64,000 nt of DNA, taken from contig NZ_LDWR01000013.1 in assembly GCF_001039005.1 (NCBI RefSeq), positions 1 through 64,000 on the forward strand, read 5' to 3'. This DNA comes from Burkholderia cepacia. GTDB taxonomy: Bacteria; Pseudomonadota; Gammaproteobacteria; Burkholderiales; Burkholderiaceae. This document shows, piece by piece, positions 9,479 to 18,158 of the stretch; positions within the stretch are counted from its first letter, which is position 1; every line of letters starts with the position of its first letter. The notes under the pieces are model-generated. The model made no database searches. It was given only the letters and a program-made list of their open reading frames with translations, and had not been told where the DNA came from. The position numbers were made by a program, and so were the translations under genes.

Positions 9479-10128
9479 GATGGTTCCCCACTCTTGAATC
9501 TTGAAACCCGGCCCGCTGACGAGCCGGCAAATGCACGATCCGCGCCGCTCTCACCGGAGCGTTGCGCGTAATCCCATTGTTCACGGTTTATCGAAGCGCG
9601 AAAAGAAGAAGAAGCAGGCGATGTGCCGCGAATTCGTCGAATGTCTCCAATCAACCACTGCGCCGCGCGTGCGCTTGCATGCGCGGTTGCCCCCATCATA
9701 CCCTGTCGAATGTGACTGCCCGCCGAATCCGCCCGGCGCCGCGGCGCGCACGCGATTGACGCAACGGGCGTGCGCCACGCGAAGCCGACGCCAGTTGCAC
9801 GGGATGCCGGCCTTGCGTTACCTTTGACACTCGTTCGCGTTCAACCGCATTCCGACACGATGCATCCGCTCACGTCCGCTCTCGCAAAATCCCGGCCGCA
9901 GTTCGACTCGCGGCCGCAGGCGTGCGCGCATCCGTCGGTTCTCCCGCCTCCTGTCGCACCGCCGCTCGTCGGCGCCGCGCCGCCCCCTCCGGCGGCACGC
10001 GCCGGCTGACCAGCCGGTTTCCGTTTCGTCTTCCCTTCGCCGTCAGTTGCCGTTCGTGCGTCGTGACGCACGGTTCGCTGCTGCGCGTGCGGATGGAACG
10101 TTCCGATCCGTTCGACAGGTGGATTCAC
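9479..10128. other. Intergenic region without a supported gene
   Basis: Roughly 650 bases between the 70-aa gene and the DMT transporter, which point away from each other. Several overlapping short frames are present on both strands but none has a ribosome site plus plausible protein composition. The segment should hold the two divergent promoters; I see no clear -35/-10 pair. Confidence 0.4.
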
Positions 10129-11010
10129 ATGGTTTCGTTCAAACGCGCGCTTGCCGCGCATGGTGCGACGTCGCTCTTCGTGCTGCTGTGGAGCAGCGGC
10201 GCGATCTTCGCTGAACTCGGTCTGCGTCACGCATCCGCGTTCGTCTTTCTCACCGCGCGTTTCGCGCTCGCCTCGCTCGTGCTGCTCGCGCTGGCCTTCA
10301 TGCGCAGACGCTGGCTGCCGCCGCGCGGTGAACGGCGCATGGCCGCGCTGACCGGCTTGCTGATGATGGGCGGCTATTCGATCTTCTATCTGCTCGCGCT
10401 CGAGCGCGGGATCGCGCCGGGCGTGCTCGCGACGATCCTCGGCGTGCAGCCGATCCTCACGCTCGCGATCGTCGAGCGGCGCTGGCAGCCCGTGCGCGTC
10501 GCGGGACTCGCGCTGTCGCTGGCCGGCCTCGCGCTCGTCGTGTGGCGCGGCGTGGGTGGCGTCGGCCTGTCGGCCACGGGCATTGCGTGCGCGCTCACGG
10601 CGCTCGTCGCGCTGACCGCCGGCTCGCTGCTGCAAAAACGCGTACGCGCGGCACCCGTCGACGTGCTGCCGCTGCAGAATGCGATCGGCCTCGCGCTGTG
10701 CGTAACGATCGTGCCGTTCCGGCCGGTGTCGTTCGACATGAGCTGGGCGTTCGTCGTACCGCTCCTGTGGCTCGGCATCGTGATTTCGGTGATCGCGCAA
10801 CTGCTGTTCTACCGGCTGATGCAGCGCGGCGATCTCGTCAACGTAACGAGCCTGTTCTATCTCGTGCCCGTCGTCACCACGCTGATGGATGCCGTCTGGC
10901 TCGGCAACCGGCCCGAGCCGCTCGCGCTCGCCGGCATGGGCGCGATCATCGCGGGGCTCGCGCTCGTGTTCCGCGCGCCGGCCACCCGCGTGCAACCCGA
11001 CCGCGCGTAA
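10129..11010 (+). CDS. DMT-superfamily transporter (EamA family)
   Basis: A 293-residue inner-membrane protein with ten hydrophobic segments arranged as two EamA repeats, the second starting around ATGIACALTALVALTAGSLLQKR. Features include LFVLLWSSGAIFAELGLRH in helix 1, the positively charged MRRRWLPPRGERR loop and the end-of-domain RGDLVNVTSLFYLVPVVTTL. Such proteins export amino acids or other metabolites; the substrate cannot be told. ATG 10129 is chosen since upstream in-frame residues are Arg-rich and lack a ribosome site; ATG 10093 is an alternative. Confidence 0.9.
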   Translation: MVSFKRALAAHGATSLFVLLWSSGAIFAELGLRHASAFVFLTARFALASLVLLALAFMRRRWLPPRGERRMAALTGLLMMGGYSIFYLLALERGIAPGVLATILGVQPILTLAIVERRWQPVRVAGLALSLAGLALVVWRGVGGVGLSATGIACALTALVALTAGSLLQKRVRAAPVDVLPLQNAIGLALCVTIVPFRPVSFDMSWAFVVPLLWLGIVISVIAQLLFYRLMQRGDLVNVTSLFYLVPVVTTLMDAVWLGNRPEPLALAGMGAIIAGLALVFRAPATRVQPDRA

Positions 11011-11310
11011 GCGGACAGGCCGCCGCGCCCGCGGGTGCGGCGGCCCGCATCGGACGCATACGACAATTCCGCAAATATCGAAAGGAACGGGAAAGATACG
11101 TGCAAGGCGTTCGTCTTGCTTGCAGGAAAGGTGCGCGATTCGCCGGGCTTTCCGCTGATTTTTAATGGTTCGGATAGCGAAAAGCGCTGCCGGTTGCCTA
11201 TACTCGAATTGACCGCCCTGCTCGCAATCGGGTCGGACCAAGACTAGAAACACCCGGCATGGATCTGGAGTAAGCGCTGAAGCGCCCTCCGGCCGACACT
11301 GGAGACACGC
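11011..11310. other. Intergenic region with possible promoter for a small membrane gene
   Basis: About 300 bases. TATACT near 11200 and the purine-rich stretch before 11311 could serve the following 61-aa gene. Nothing else is apparent. Confidence 0.3.
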
Positions 11311-11496
11311 ATGACCACCTATTTCACGATCGGCGACTTCATCCTGTTGATTCCGATGGCGCTGGCCGGAGCGCTATTTCTCGGCGCGGTGCCGTGCGCA
11401 ACCGAATTCCGCCACAACTTGCTGCGTGTGCTGGGCGTCATCCTCGGCGTCGGCGTCGCGGTATTGCTGGTCGAAGGCCTGCCTGCGCTGCTCTAA
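11311..11496 (+). CDS. Small membrane protein (61 aa)
   Basis: A 61-residue product with two predicted transmembrane helices (FILLIPMALAGALFLGAV and LLRVLGVILGVGVAVLLVEG) separated by a short polar loop containing one Cys. A CTGGAGACACGC ribosome site precedes the ATG at good spacing. No family is recognised. Its short length, hydrophobic pattern and ribosome site make it a likely real small inner-membrane protein; its function is unknown. Confidence 0.6.
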   Translation: MTTYFTIGDFILLIPMALAGALFLGAVPCATEFRHNLLRVLGVILGVGVAVLLVEGLPALL

Positions 11497-11604
11497 CGCG
11501 AGCTAGCGTACCCCGTTGCCTGACGCGCATCGCTGCACCGCAGCGATGCGTCGGGCTGTCTGCAATACCGCACGCGATGTTTCGCATGCCGTATTGCCTG
11601 CCGG

Positions 11605-12648
11605 TCAGATGGCCTGATCGGTGGACGGCTTTTCCCAAAGATTGATGCCGCCTTCCGTCGCGTGACGATCGATCTCCGCGAGTTCCTCCGCCGAGAATTC
11701 GAGGTTCTTCAGCGCGCCGACGTTTTCACGCACCTGCTCCGCCCGGCTCGCGCCGATCAGCGCGGACGTTACGCGGCCGTTGCGCAGTACCCACGCAAGC
11801 GCCATCTGCGCGAGGCTCTGCCCGCGCCGTTCGGCGATCGCGTTGAGCTTGCGCACATGCTCGAGGTTGTCCGCGCTCAGGTGGTCCTGCTTCAGCGAGC
11901 CGCCGCCCGGCTTGTTCACGCGCGCGTCGGCCGGCACGCCATTCAGGTACTTCGACGTGAGCAGCCCCTGCGCGAGCGGCGTAAAGGCGATGCTGCCCGT
12001 GCCGACGTCGTCGAGCGTGCCGAGCAGTTCGCTCTCGATCCAGCGGTTCAGCATGTTGTACGAAGGCTGGTGGATCAGCAGCGGCACCCGGTACTGCGCG
12101 AGCAGCTCGGCCATCTCGCGCGTCTTCGCCGCCGAATACGACGAAATGCCGATGTAGAGCGCCTTGCCCTGCTGCACGGCCGACGCGAGCGCGCCCGCCG
12201 TTTCCTCGAGCGGCGTGTGCGCGTCGAAGCGGTGCGAATAGAAGATGTCGACGTAGTCGAGCCCCATCCGCTGCAGGCTCTGGTCGAGGCTCGCGAGCAC
12301 GTACTTGCGCGACCCACCGCCGCTGCCGTACGGCCCCGGCCACATGTCCCAGCCGGCCTTCGTCGAGATCAGCAGCTCGTCGCGATACGGCCGGAAATCC
12401 TCCTTCAGCAGCCGGCCGAAGTTGGTTTCGGCGCTGCCGTACGGCGGCCCGTAGTTGTTCGCGAGATCGAAGTGGTTGATGCCGAGGTCGAACGCGGTGC
12501 GCAGGATCTCGCGCTGCGTCGAGATCGGCGTCGAGTCGCCGAAGTTGTGCCACAGGCCGAGCGACAGGGCGGGCAGTTTGAGCCCGGATTTGCCGCAGGT
12601 GCGGTATTGCATGTCGGCATAACGTTCGGAAGCTGCTTCGTAGGCCAT
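11605..12648 (-). CDS. Aldo/keto reductase, YghZ/L-glyceraldehyde 3-phosphate reductase type
   Basis: A 347-residue NADPH-dependent aldo/keto reductase with the (beta/alpha)8 signatures: the N-terminal MQYRTCGKSGLKLPALSLGL, the catalytic DLANNYGPPYGSAE (Asp, Tyr), STKAG (Lys) and FYSHRFD (His), and C-terminal NADPH-binding ALIGASRAEQVRENV. The GLWHNFGDSTP segment and GPYGSGGGSRKYV are typical of the E. coli YghZ (GPR) subgroup, which detoxifies L-glyceraldehyde 3-phosphate and methylglyoxal. ATG 12648 is used; an internal Met at 12612 would also keep the whole fold. It is a single-gene unit. Confidence 0.92.
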   Translation of the reverse strand: MAYEAASERYADMQYRTCGKSGLKLPALSLGLWHNFGDSTPISTQREILRTAFDLGINHFDLANNYGPPYGSAETNFGRLLKEDFRPYRDELLISTKAGWDMWPGPYGSGGGSRKYVLASLDQSLQRMGLDYVDIFYSHRFDAHTPLEETAGALASAVQQGKALYIGISSYSAAKTREMAELLAQYRVPLLIHQPSYNMLNRWIESELLGTLDDVGTGSIAFTPLAQGLLTSKYLNGVPADARVNKPGGGSLKQDHLSADNLEHVRKLNAIAERRGQSLAQMALAWVLRNGRVTSALIGASRAEQVRENVGALKNLEFSAEELAEIDRHATEGGINLWEKPSTDQAI

Positions 12649-12832
12649 GAGTATTTCCGTCGGGACGTCGGAGGGAGGGGCGCGCGCCGGCCGCACCCAG
12701 GGCGCGACGGCGGCGAAGAAAACGCATGACGGCTATGGTAGCGAAGGCGACCGATGCGCGCACGGCAATGGACGCGACCGCGGTGGTCGCCTACACTGCG
12801 GCGTCTCGAATCACCGTTACAGCGAGGTTGGT

Positions 12833-13039
12833 ATGTCCCGGGTCATCTCGGTTGCGCTGCTCGTCGGCGGCGTCGTGCTGCTGTATTTCGGCGGACAGTC
12901 GTTCCATTCGATCAACGACGACATGTCGCGCTTCTTCACCGGCTCGCCCGCGACGAAGACGATCCTGCTGATCGTCGGCGGCGCCGTCGCCTCGTTCATC
13001 GGCCTGATCGGCCTCGCGATGCCGGGCAGCAAGCGCTGA
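12833..13039 (+). CDS. DUF3185-family small membrane protein
   Basis: A 68-residue protein with two transmembrane helices, MSRVISVALLVGGVVLLYFG and TILLIVGGAVASFIGLIGLA, flanking a polar loop HSINDDMSRFFTGSPATK. The spacing of the two glycine-rich helices and the loop motif SRFFTGSP match DUF3185 proteins, found widely in Proteobacteria and of unknown role. The ATG at 12833 follows an AGCGAGG ribosome-site-like sequence. In-frame sequence upstream is Arg/Gly-rich and not part of the gene. Confidence 0.85.
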   Translation: MSRVISVALLVGGVVLLYFGGQSFHSINDDMSRFFTGSPATKTILLIVGGAVASFIGLIGLAMPGSKR

Positions 13040-13098
13040 TCGCACAACCGCGCGACGCGCGAACGGCCCGCGTCACCCGATCGGGCCGTGCAAAACGA

Positions 13099-13121
13099 AA
13101 CGGGCGGCCAGGCCGCCCGTT
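13099..13121 (-). terminator. Intrinsic terminator of the dioxygenase gene
   Basis: A perfect 11-bp stem (AACGGGCGGCC, one-base loop, complement) is followed on the minus strand by a T-rich TTCGTTTT run. It lies about 75 bases past the stop of the dioxygenase gene. The same stem could also serve the DUF3185 gene arriving from the other side. Confidence 0.75.
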
Positions 13122-13193
13122 GCTCCATTCGCCCGCGATGCGCAGTGTCGCATCTCGCGATCGCGACGGCCTCGCCGGCCGTCCGATCCGCGC

Positions 13194-13967
13194 CTAGAAC
13201 TGCACTTCCGGCTTCGCCGCCGAGCGCGTACCCGGCACCGGCCGGTTGCTCGCGCCATGGTAGGTGTACACGAGCGAGAACTTCACCTGGTCGGAACGGT
13301 TCTGCCCGGCCGAATGCAGCGTGTTGCTGTGGAAGAACACGACGTCGCCCGTCTGGAGCGGCGGGCACGTCGCCGCATCGATCATCTTCCGGTTCTCCGG
13401 CAGGTCGCCGCGGAAGAACTTCGCATCGTCGAACGCTTCCGGCCCGAATTCGGCCGTATGCGAACCCGGCACGAGCCACAATGCGCCGTTCTCGTTCGTT
13501 TCCGGCCCGAGCGCGAGCCACACCGACACCATGTCAGGCCGCTCGAACGACCAGTAGCGGAAATCGCGATGCCAGCCGGTCAGGCTGCCGTACGCGGGAT
13601 GCTTCGTCATCATGCAGTTGTGATGCGCGCGCGACAGCACGGGCTCTTCACCGAAATACTCGCGCATCCACGCGCCGATTTCGGGTGCGATTGCGCGCTC
13701 GGCGAATGCCGGATCGCGCGTGTACGCATCGAGCAGCCGCCGCACCGTGTGCCCGCCCGGCGCATGCTTCGACTCGGGTGCGCCCGGGTAGCGCAGGTCC
13801 GCCTCGAACTCGATCGGCTCGGCGGCCTCCCGCAACTGGCGCTCCGCGATCTGCTTGAGCGCCGCGCACTGTTGCTCACCGACGAGGCCACGCGCGACGA
13901 CGAAGCCGCGTTCGCGCAATTCCGCGACTTGCGCGCGGATCGATTCCGACTGCAATGGAGACGACAT
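13194..13967 (-). CDS. Phytanoyl-CoA dioxygenase (PhyH) family protein
   Basis: A 257-residue Fe(II)/2-oxoglutarate-dependent dioxygenase. The iron-binding facial triad is visible as GWHRDFRYWSFE (His, Asp) and SNTLHSAGQNRSDQ (distal His with the 2-oxoglutarate-binding Arg nearby); NGALWLVPGSH is the typical PhyH strand. Start ATG 13967 lies after a GGAG-containing stretch; the in-frame extension upstream has no domain content. The substrate is unknown: the family covers phytanoyl-CoA, ectoine and many small-molecule hydroxylases. Confidence 0.9.
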   Translation of the reverse strand: MSSPLQSESIRAQVAELRERGFVVARGLVGEQQCAALKQIAERQLREAAEPIEFEADLRYPGAPESKHAPGGHTVRRLLDAYTRDPAFAERAIAPEIGAWMREYFGEEPVLSRAHHNCMMTKHPAYGSLTGWHRDFRYWSFERPDMVSVWLALGPETNENGALWLVPGSHTAEFGPEAFDDAKFFRGDLPENRKMIDAATCPPLQTGDVVFFHSNTLHSAGQNRSDQVKFSLVYTYHGASNRPVPGTRSAAKPEVQF

Positions 13968-14320
13968 GGGATGCCAGACGTTTATTGTGTGAATGTGACG
14001 ATTGTAAATCGGCGCCGGATGCGGCGAACAGCGCCATTGTCGTGCGCAGGGGCATGCCAATCGCCGATTTGATCCGGGTCAAGGGAACTGTGCGGCGCGG
14101 CGGTGGCCTCACCGACAGGCGGTATGCGGCACACGCCTTGTGGCACAAGGGTTTATCGCGACTTTTGCCCGTCATGAATCCCCTGTAGCCTGACGCGGCC
14201 TGTCAGTTCTGGCGGGCGCGGCACGCAGCGACTTTCGATAAGATCCGTTGCGCCATCCGAGGCCGTTCATACCAGTGCGCTCTTCAAGGGCGCCACCCAT
14301 ACAAGCGAAGCATCGTTCAC

Positions 14321-14668
14321 ATGCCATTCCGTCTGACTTCCCGATTCAGCCACGCTGCGAAGCGCGTCGTGCCGTCCGCTCCTGCCCGCTCGCTGCGCCA
14401 TCACCGCGCACGCACGCAGGCACTGGCCGAGCATACTCACGCACACAGCCGGCTGGACGGCATCCGTGCGTGGTTCCACGCGTTTTTCTCGATGGTGAGC
14501 ACGCAGGCGTTCGCCCGCCGTGCCGGCCTGCGCTCGCTGCTGCAGAAGCCGTCGTCGATGCGCGCGCTTGCGCTGCGCCGTGCGCTCGGCCCGCAGCGCC
14601 GCGTCAACCGCCCGCGCCGCCTCGCGGCCAGCAACGGCTGGTTCGGGTTCGGGTTCGGCGCGCGCTGA
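14321..14668 (+). CDS. Possible small basic protein (115 aa), uncertain
   Basis: An open frame on the plus strand that ends just before a bidirectional terminator, so it may be transcribed. The product is very basic (Arg, His, Ala rich) with an internal hydrophobic patch AWFHAFFSMVSTQAFA and a C-terminal GWFGFGFGAR. There is no good ribosome site before the ATG and no recognised domain. The frame could be chance; the main argument for it is the terminator and the gap of about 800 bases that would otherwise be empty. Confidence 0.35.
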   Translation: MPFRLTSRFSHAAKRVVPSAPARSLRHHRARTQALAEHTHAHSRLDGIRAWFHAFFSMVSTQAFARRAGLRSLLQKPSSMRALALRRALGPQRRVNRPRRLAASNGWFGFGFGAR

Positions 14669-14732
14669 AATCGCGCCGGCGGGCACCGCCCGCCATGATC
14701 GCCGCCGTTGCGCCGGCGATCGAAACCCATAA

Positions 14733-14759
14733 AAAAACCCCGCCAATGGCGGGGTTTTT
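14733..14759. terminator. Bidirectional intrinsic terminator after metK
   Basis: A 12-bp stem AAAAACCCCGCC with a three-base loop AAT and its complement, with A-rich and T-rich flanks in both directions. It ends the metK transcript and would also stop transcription from the uncertain small gene on the plus strand. Confidence 0.9.
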
Positions 14760-14778
14760 CATTTCAGGCGAACGACGC

Positions 14779-15966
14779 TTACGCGACGCGTGCCGTCGGC
14801 TCCACGCCGGCCGCTTCGGCCAGTGCGAGCGCCTTGTCGGTCGCTTCCCACGAGAATTCCGGCTCTTCGCGGCCGAAGTGGCCGTAAGCAGCGGTCTTCT
14901 CGTAAATCGGGCGCAGCAGGTCGAGCATCTTGATGATGCCCTTCGGACGCAGGTCGAAATGCTCGCGCACGAGCTTCGTGATCACCGCATCCGACACGCG
15001 GCCCGTGCCGAACGTGTTGACCATCACCGAAGTCGGCTCCGCGACGCCGATCGCGTACGACACCTGGATCAGCGCACGCGACGCGAGGCCGGCGGCGACG
15101 ATGTTCTTCGCGACGTAGCGGCCTGCATATGCAGCCGAACGGTCGACCTTCGACGGATCCTTGCCCGAGAACGCGCCGCCGCCGTGCGGTGCGGCACCGC
15201 CGTACGTGTCGACGATGATCTTGCGGCCGGTCAGGCCGCAATCGCCCTGCGGGCCGCCGATCACGAACCGGCCGGTCGGGTTCACGAGGAACTTGATGTC
15301 GCCCTTGATCAGGTCGGCCGGCAGCGTCGGCTTGATGATTTCCTCGATCACGGCTTCGCGCAGCGCGGGCAGTTCGATCTCCGGTGCGTGCTGCGTCGAC
15401 AGCACGACGGTGTCGATCGAATGCGGCTTGCCGTCGACATAGCGAACCGTCACCTGCGACTTCGCGTCCGGGCGCAGCCATTGCAGGCGGCCGTCGCGGC
15501 GCAGGCTGGCCTGGCGCTCGACGAGACGGTGCGACAGGTAGATCGGCAGCGGCATCAGTTCCGGCGTTTCGTCGCACGCGTAACCGAACATCAGGCCCTG
15601 GTCGCCCGCGCCCTGGTCGAGGTTGTCGTCGTGTGCACGATCGACGCCCTGGGCGATGTCCGGCGACTGCTTGTCGTACGCGACGAGCACCGCGCAACCC
15701 TTGTAGTCGATGCCGTACTCGGTGTTGTCGTAGCCGATGCGCTTGATCGTGTCGCGCGCGATCTGGATGTAGTCGATGTTGGCCGTCGTGGTGATTTCAC
15801 CGGCCAGAACGACGAGACCCGTGTTGCACAGCGTTTCCGCCGCAACGCGCGAATATTTGTCCTGCTCGAGGATGGCGTCGAGAATCGCGTCCGAGATTTG
15901 GTCCGCGACTTTGTCCGGATGGCCTTCGGAGACGGATTCGGACGTGAAGAGATAATCGTTTGCCAC
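14779..15966 (-). CDS. metK: S-adenosylmethionine synthase MetK
   Basis: MetK makes S-adenosylmethionine from methionine and ATP in the cytoplasm. The 395-residue length is that of the family. Signatures include the N-terminal [20 protein letters not shown] (ATP-binding His), GEITTTA, the hexapeptide [12 protein letters not shown], and the glycine-rich [21 protein letters not shown]. The start is GTG at 15966 with AGGAG 9 bases upstream; the longer in-frame extension lies in the leader. The transcript has a leader of about 150 bases and a bidirectional terminator. Confidence 0.98.
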   Translation of the reverse strand: MANDYLFTSESVSEGHPDKVADQISDAILDAILEQDKYSRVAAETLCNTGLVVLAGEITTTANIDYIQIARDTIKRIGYDNTEYGIDYKGCAVLVAYDKQSPDIAQGVDRAHDDNLDQGAGDQGLMFGYACDETPELMPLPIYLSHRLVERQASLRRDGRLQWLRPDAKSQVTVRYVDGKPHSIDTVVLSTQHAPEIELPALREAVIEEIIKPTLPADLIKGDIKFLVNPTGRFVIGGPQGDCGLTGRKIIVDTYGGAAPHGGGAFSGKDPSKVDRSAAYAGRYVAKNIVAAGLASRALIQVSYAIGVAEPTSVMVNTFGTGRVSDAVITKLVREHFDLRPKGIIKMLDLLRPIYEKTAAYGHFGREEPEFSWEATDKALALAEAAGVEPTARVA

Positions 15967-16121
15967 TTTTTCAAGCTCCTGTTTGGTTACGGTTGGTTTC
16001 ACGTAGCCAGCTTCGTGGGGCCTGAAGCGGCGACGCTTTAGCGGATTACCAGTACCGGGCAGCGCGTATCGCACCGTCCGGCTTCGCCCCGCAAGTTGTC
16101 AGTTAACTCGGCGAAGACCGT

Positions 16122-16148
16122 ATTATAGCGGCTTTCCTGAATTGTCAC
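16122..16148 (-). promoter_or_regulatory. Probable sigma-70 promoter of metK
   Basis: On the minus strand a perfect TATAAT (16122-16127) is preceded by GTGACA (16143-16148) at 15 bp, slightly short spacing. Transcription from here would give a leader of roughly 150 bases before the metK GTG. I found no match to a known SAM or SAH riboswitch in that leader. Confidence 0.5.
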
Positions 16149-16231
16149 AGAGTGCCGCTCGTGCTGCATCTTCCACCGTCTTACTCCCCCGTTCGCAACG
16201 CGCCGGTCAGCCGGCCCCACGGAGGTTTCGC

Positions 16232-17116
16232 ATGCTAGGCCGCCTCGGCACGCACCTCGCCATCGGCTTCCTGAAACTGCTCGCCCGGTTGCCGTACGGC
16301 CTGACCGCACGGCTCGGCGACGGTCTCGGCTGGCTGCTGTACCAGATCCCCAGCGGGCGAAAGCGCATCGTACATACCAATCTGAAACTCTGCTTCCCGG
16401 ACTGGAGCGACGAGCGGCGCGAGGAAGTGGCCGGCCTGCATTTCCGCCACGCGATCCGCAGCTACGTCGAGCGCAGCTACCAGTGGTTCGCGTCGGAACA
16501 GGCCTACCGCAAGCTGTTTACGGTCGAGAGCGAGGTCGACCTCAGCGATCCGGACATGCCGCCGACCCTCTTGCTCGGTTTCCATTTCGTCGGCATCGAG
16601 GCCGGCTCGATGGCGATCAATCTCGCACTCGGCCGCACGTGCGGCTCGCTCTACACGCCGATGAAGAACCCGGAAATCGAAGCCGCGGCCAAAGCCGGCC
16701 GCAGCCGCTTCGGTGCGGAGCTGGCGAGCCGGGCGGACAGCGCGCGTACCGTGCTGCGCTGGCTGCGCGACCGCAAGCCGGTGATGCTGGGCGCCGACAT
16801 GGACTACGGGCTGCGCAACTCGACGTTCGTGCCCTTTTTCGGCGTACCGGCCTGCACGCTGACGGCGGTCGGCCGGTTCGCCAAGACCGGCCACGCGCAG
16901 GTTCTGCCCTTTATCGGCGAGGTGCTACCGAACTACAAGGGTTACCGGCTGAAGGTCTTCAAGCCGTGGGCCAACTACCCGACCGGCGACGACGATCTCG
17001 ACGCGCGACGGATGAACCAATTCCTCGAGGAACAGATTCCGCTGATGCCCGAGCAGTACTACTGGGTCCACAAGCGCTTCAAGACGCGCCCGCCCGGCGA
17101 ACCGAGCCTGTACTGA
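16232..17116 (+). CDS. Lipid A biosynthesis acyltransferase (LpxL/HtrB family)
   Basis: A 294-residue inner-membrane-associated enzyme that adds a secondary acyl chain to the lipid A precursor. It has an N-terminal hydrophobic anchor (LAIGFLKLLARLPYGLTARL), the conserved LLLGFHFVGIEAG with the HX4E catalytic dyad, and PVMLGADMDYGLRNSTFVPFFGVPA, the PMMxxxD-like region. The ATG at 16232 has GGAGG seven bases upstream; the 30 in-frame codons before it are not needed. It is divergent from metK. Which acyl chain it uses (LpxL or LpxM type) cannot be decided. Confidence 0.93.
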   Translation: MLGRLGTHLAIGFLKLLARLPYGLTARLGDGLGWLLYQIPSGRKRIVHTNLKLCFPDWSDERREEVAGLHFRHAIRSYVERSYQWFASEQAYRKLFTVESEVDLSDPDMPPTLLLGFHFVGIEAGSMAINLALGRTCGSLYTPMKNPEIEAAAKAGRSRFGAELASRADSARTVLRWLRDRKPVMLGADMDYGLRNSTFVPFFGVPACTLTAVGRFAKTGHAQVLPFIGEVLPNYKGYRLKVFKPWANYPTGDDDLDARRMNQFLEEQIPLMPEQYYWVHKRFKTRPPGEPSLY

Positions 17117-17147
17117 CCCTGCCGGGGCGAAAGCCGCGGGCGCGCCG

Positions 17148-17450
17148 TCAGGTGCGCGCCTGCGCCCTCGCCACCTTCGGCGCGCCTTTCGCGCGCGCCT
17201 GCCACAGATCGTAGGCCGACTGCTGCGCGAGCCACAGATCCGCCCTTCCCCCGTTTTCCTCGCCGAGCCACGCTTCGAGGCGCAGCGCCATTTCCGGCGA
17301 GATACCGGCATGGCCGTGCAGGATGCGCGACAGCGCCGCGCGCGTCACGCCGAGCTGCGCGGCGGCTTCGGTGACGGTCAGACCGAGCGCCGGCAGCACG
17401 TCATCGCGCAGCGCTTCGCCCGGATGGGGCGGATTGAAGAGGCGTGTCAT
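17148..17450 (-). CDS. higA: HigA-family antitoxin (XRE helix-turn-helix)
   Basis: A 100-residue DNA-binding antitoxin of the HigA/VapI family. The HTH is clear: [20 protein letters not shown] followed by [19 protein letters not shown]. The N-terminal [16 protein letters not shown] is the family hallmark. It is second in a two-gene operon, after the toxin, the reversed order typical of higBA. ATG 17450 is chosen; an ATG at 17462 would begin one base after the toxin stop codon. The C-terminal [13 protein letters not shown] tail is basic and variable. Confidence 0.93.
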   Translation of the reverse strand: MTRLFNPPHPGEALRDDVLPALGLTVTEAAAQLGVTRAALSRILHGHAGISPEMALRLEAWLGEENGGRADLWLAQQSAYDLWQARAKGAPKVARAQART

Positions 17451-17463
17451 GGCTTGAATCATC

Positions 17464-17742
17464 TCAGTGATAGTCCTGGTAATTGACCAGGACGACATCG
17501 GGGCCATCGAATCGGAACGTCAGGCGCCAGTTGCTGCTCACGCTCACCGAGTAGTAACCGTCCAGCCCGCCGGCAAGGCTGTGGAGGCGCCAGCCCGGCA
17601 CGTTCATGTCGAGCGGTCGGCTCGACACGTCGAGACGGGCAAGCAAGCGCCGCAGCCTTGGAGCGTGGTCCGGCACGATGCCCGCCTTGCTCCCGTTCAT
17701 GAAAAACGCTTCCAGTCCCTTGTGCTGCCATGACTTGATCAT
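17464..17742 (-). CDS. higB: HigB-family mRNA interferase toxin (RelE/ParE superfamily)
   Basis: A 92-residue RelE-like toxin expected to cleave mRNA on the ribosome. It shows the HigB layout: [14 protein letters not shown], the basic helix [13 protein letters not shown], the strand [10 protein letters not shown], and the C-terminal core [29 protein letters not shown] with Arg and Tyr/His residues that usually act in catalysis. ATG 17742 has GGGAGG four bases upstream. It is the first gene of the operon and sits directly behind a strong promoter with an operator palindrome. Confidence 0.94.
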   Translation of the reverse strand: MIKSWQHKGLEAFFMNGSKAGIVPDHAPRLRRLLARLDVSSRPLDMNVPGWRLHSLAGGLDGYYSVSVSSNWRLTFRFDGPDVVLVNYQDYH

Positions 17743-17789
17743 GGACCTCCCGCGCTCGAGTCGCGATGTCGACAGCATGGCCTGTATGC

Positions 17790-17829
17790 GTATAGCCACA
17801 CTATACGAATCGCGCGATTACCCTGTCAA
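17790..17829 (-). promoter_or_regulatory. higBA promoter with operator palindrome over the -10
   Basis: A perfect -35 TTGACA (17824-17829) and -10 TATAGT (17800-17805) with 18-bp spacing drive higBA. The inverted repeat GTATAG-TGTGG-CTATAC (17790-17806) covers the -10 box, where the HigA antitoxin would bind to repress its own operon. Site assignment is direct from sequence; the binding protein is inferred from the family. Confidence 0.8.
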
Positions 17830-18158
17830 TTTGACCCGTACGAAATCGTGCGTCCGGGGTGTCCAGTCCTTTCGCCGCGCGTCGGGCACGCAACGCCGGC
17901 CTCGCCTCTGCCGCGACAACGCCCGCCACACAGCGTGAATTTGTCCCCTCGCTGCGGACGCGACCAGTCGACCGATCGACAGATGCCGCCCGTTCCGCCT
18001 TCGCCGACGACGCGAAACGCCCGCCCGCGCAGGACGCCCCTGTCGGCTGCATGTATCATTTGCGGTTGAGATCAGCACGACGAACGAGGCCGCCCGGCGT
18101 GACGGCGGGCCGTTCGCATCGTGCCGACCGCCTTGTTCGCCATGGAATTCCGGACCCA
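17830..18158. other. Intergenic region upstream of dapF
   Basis: About 330 bases between divergent higBA and dapF. A possible -10 (TATCAT at about 18054) could start the dapF transcript. No gene is supported here. Confidence 0.35.

Noticed and set aside
15967..16121. SAM-II, SAM-I or SAH riboswitch in the metK leader
   Set aside because: A CGCTAAAGCG segment looked suggestive, but the P1 stem, GATTT loop and pseudoknot partner of SAM-II are absent and the SAH core is not there.
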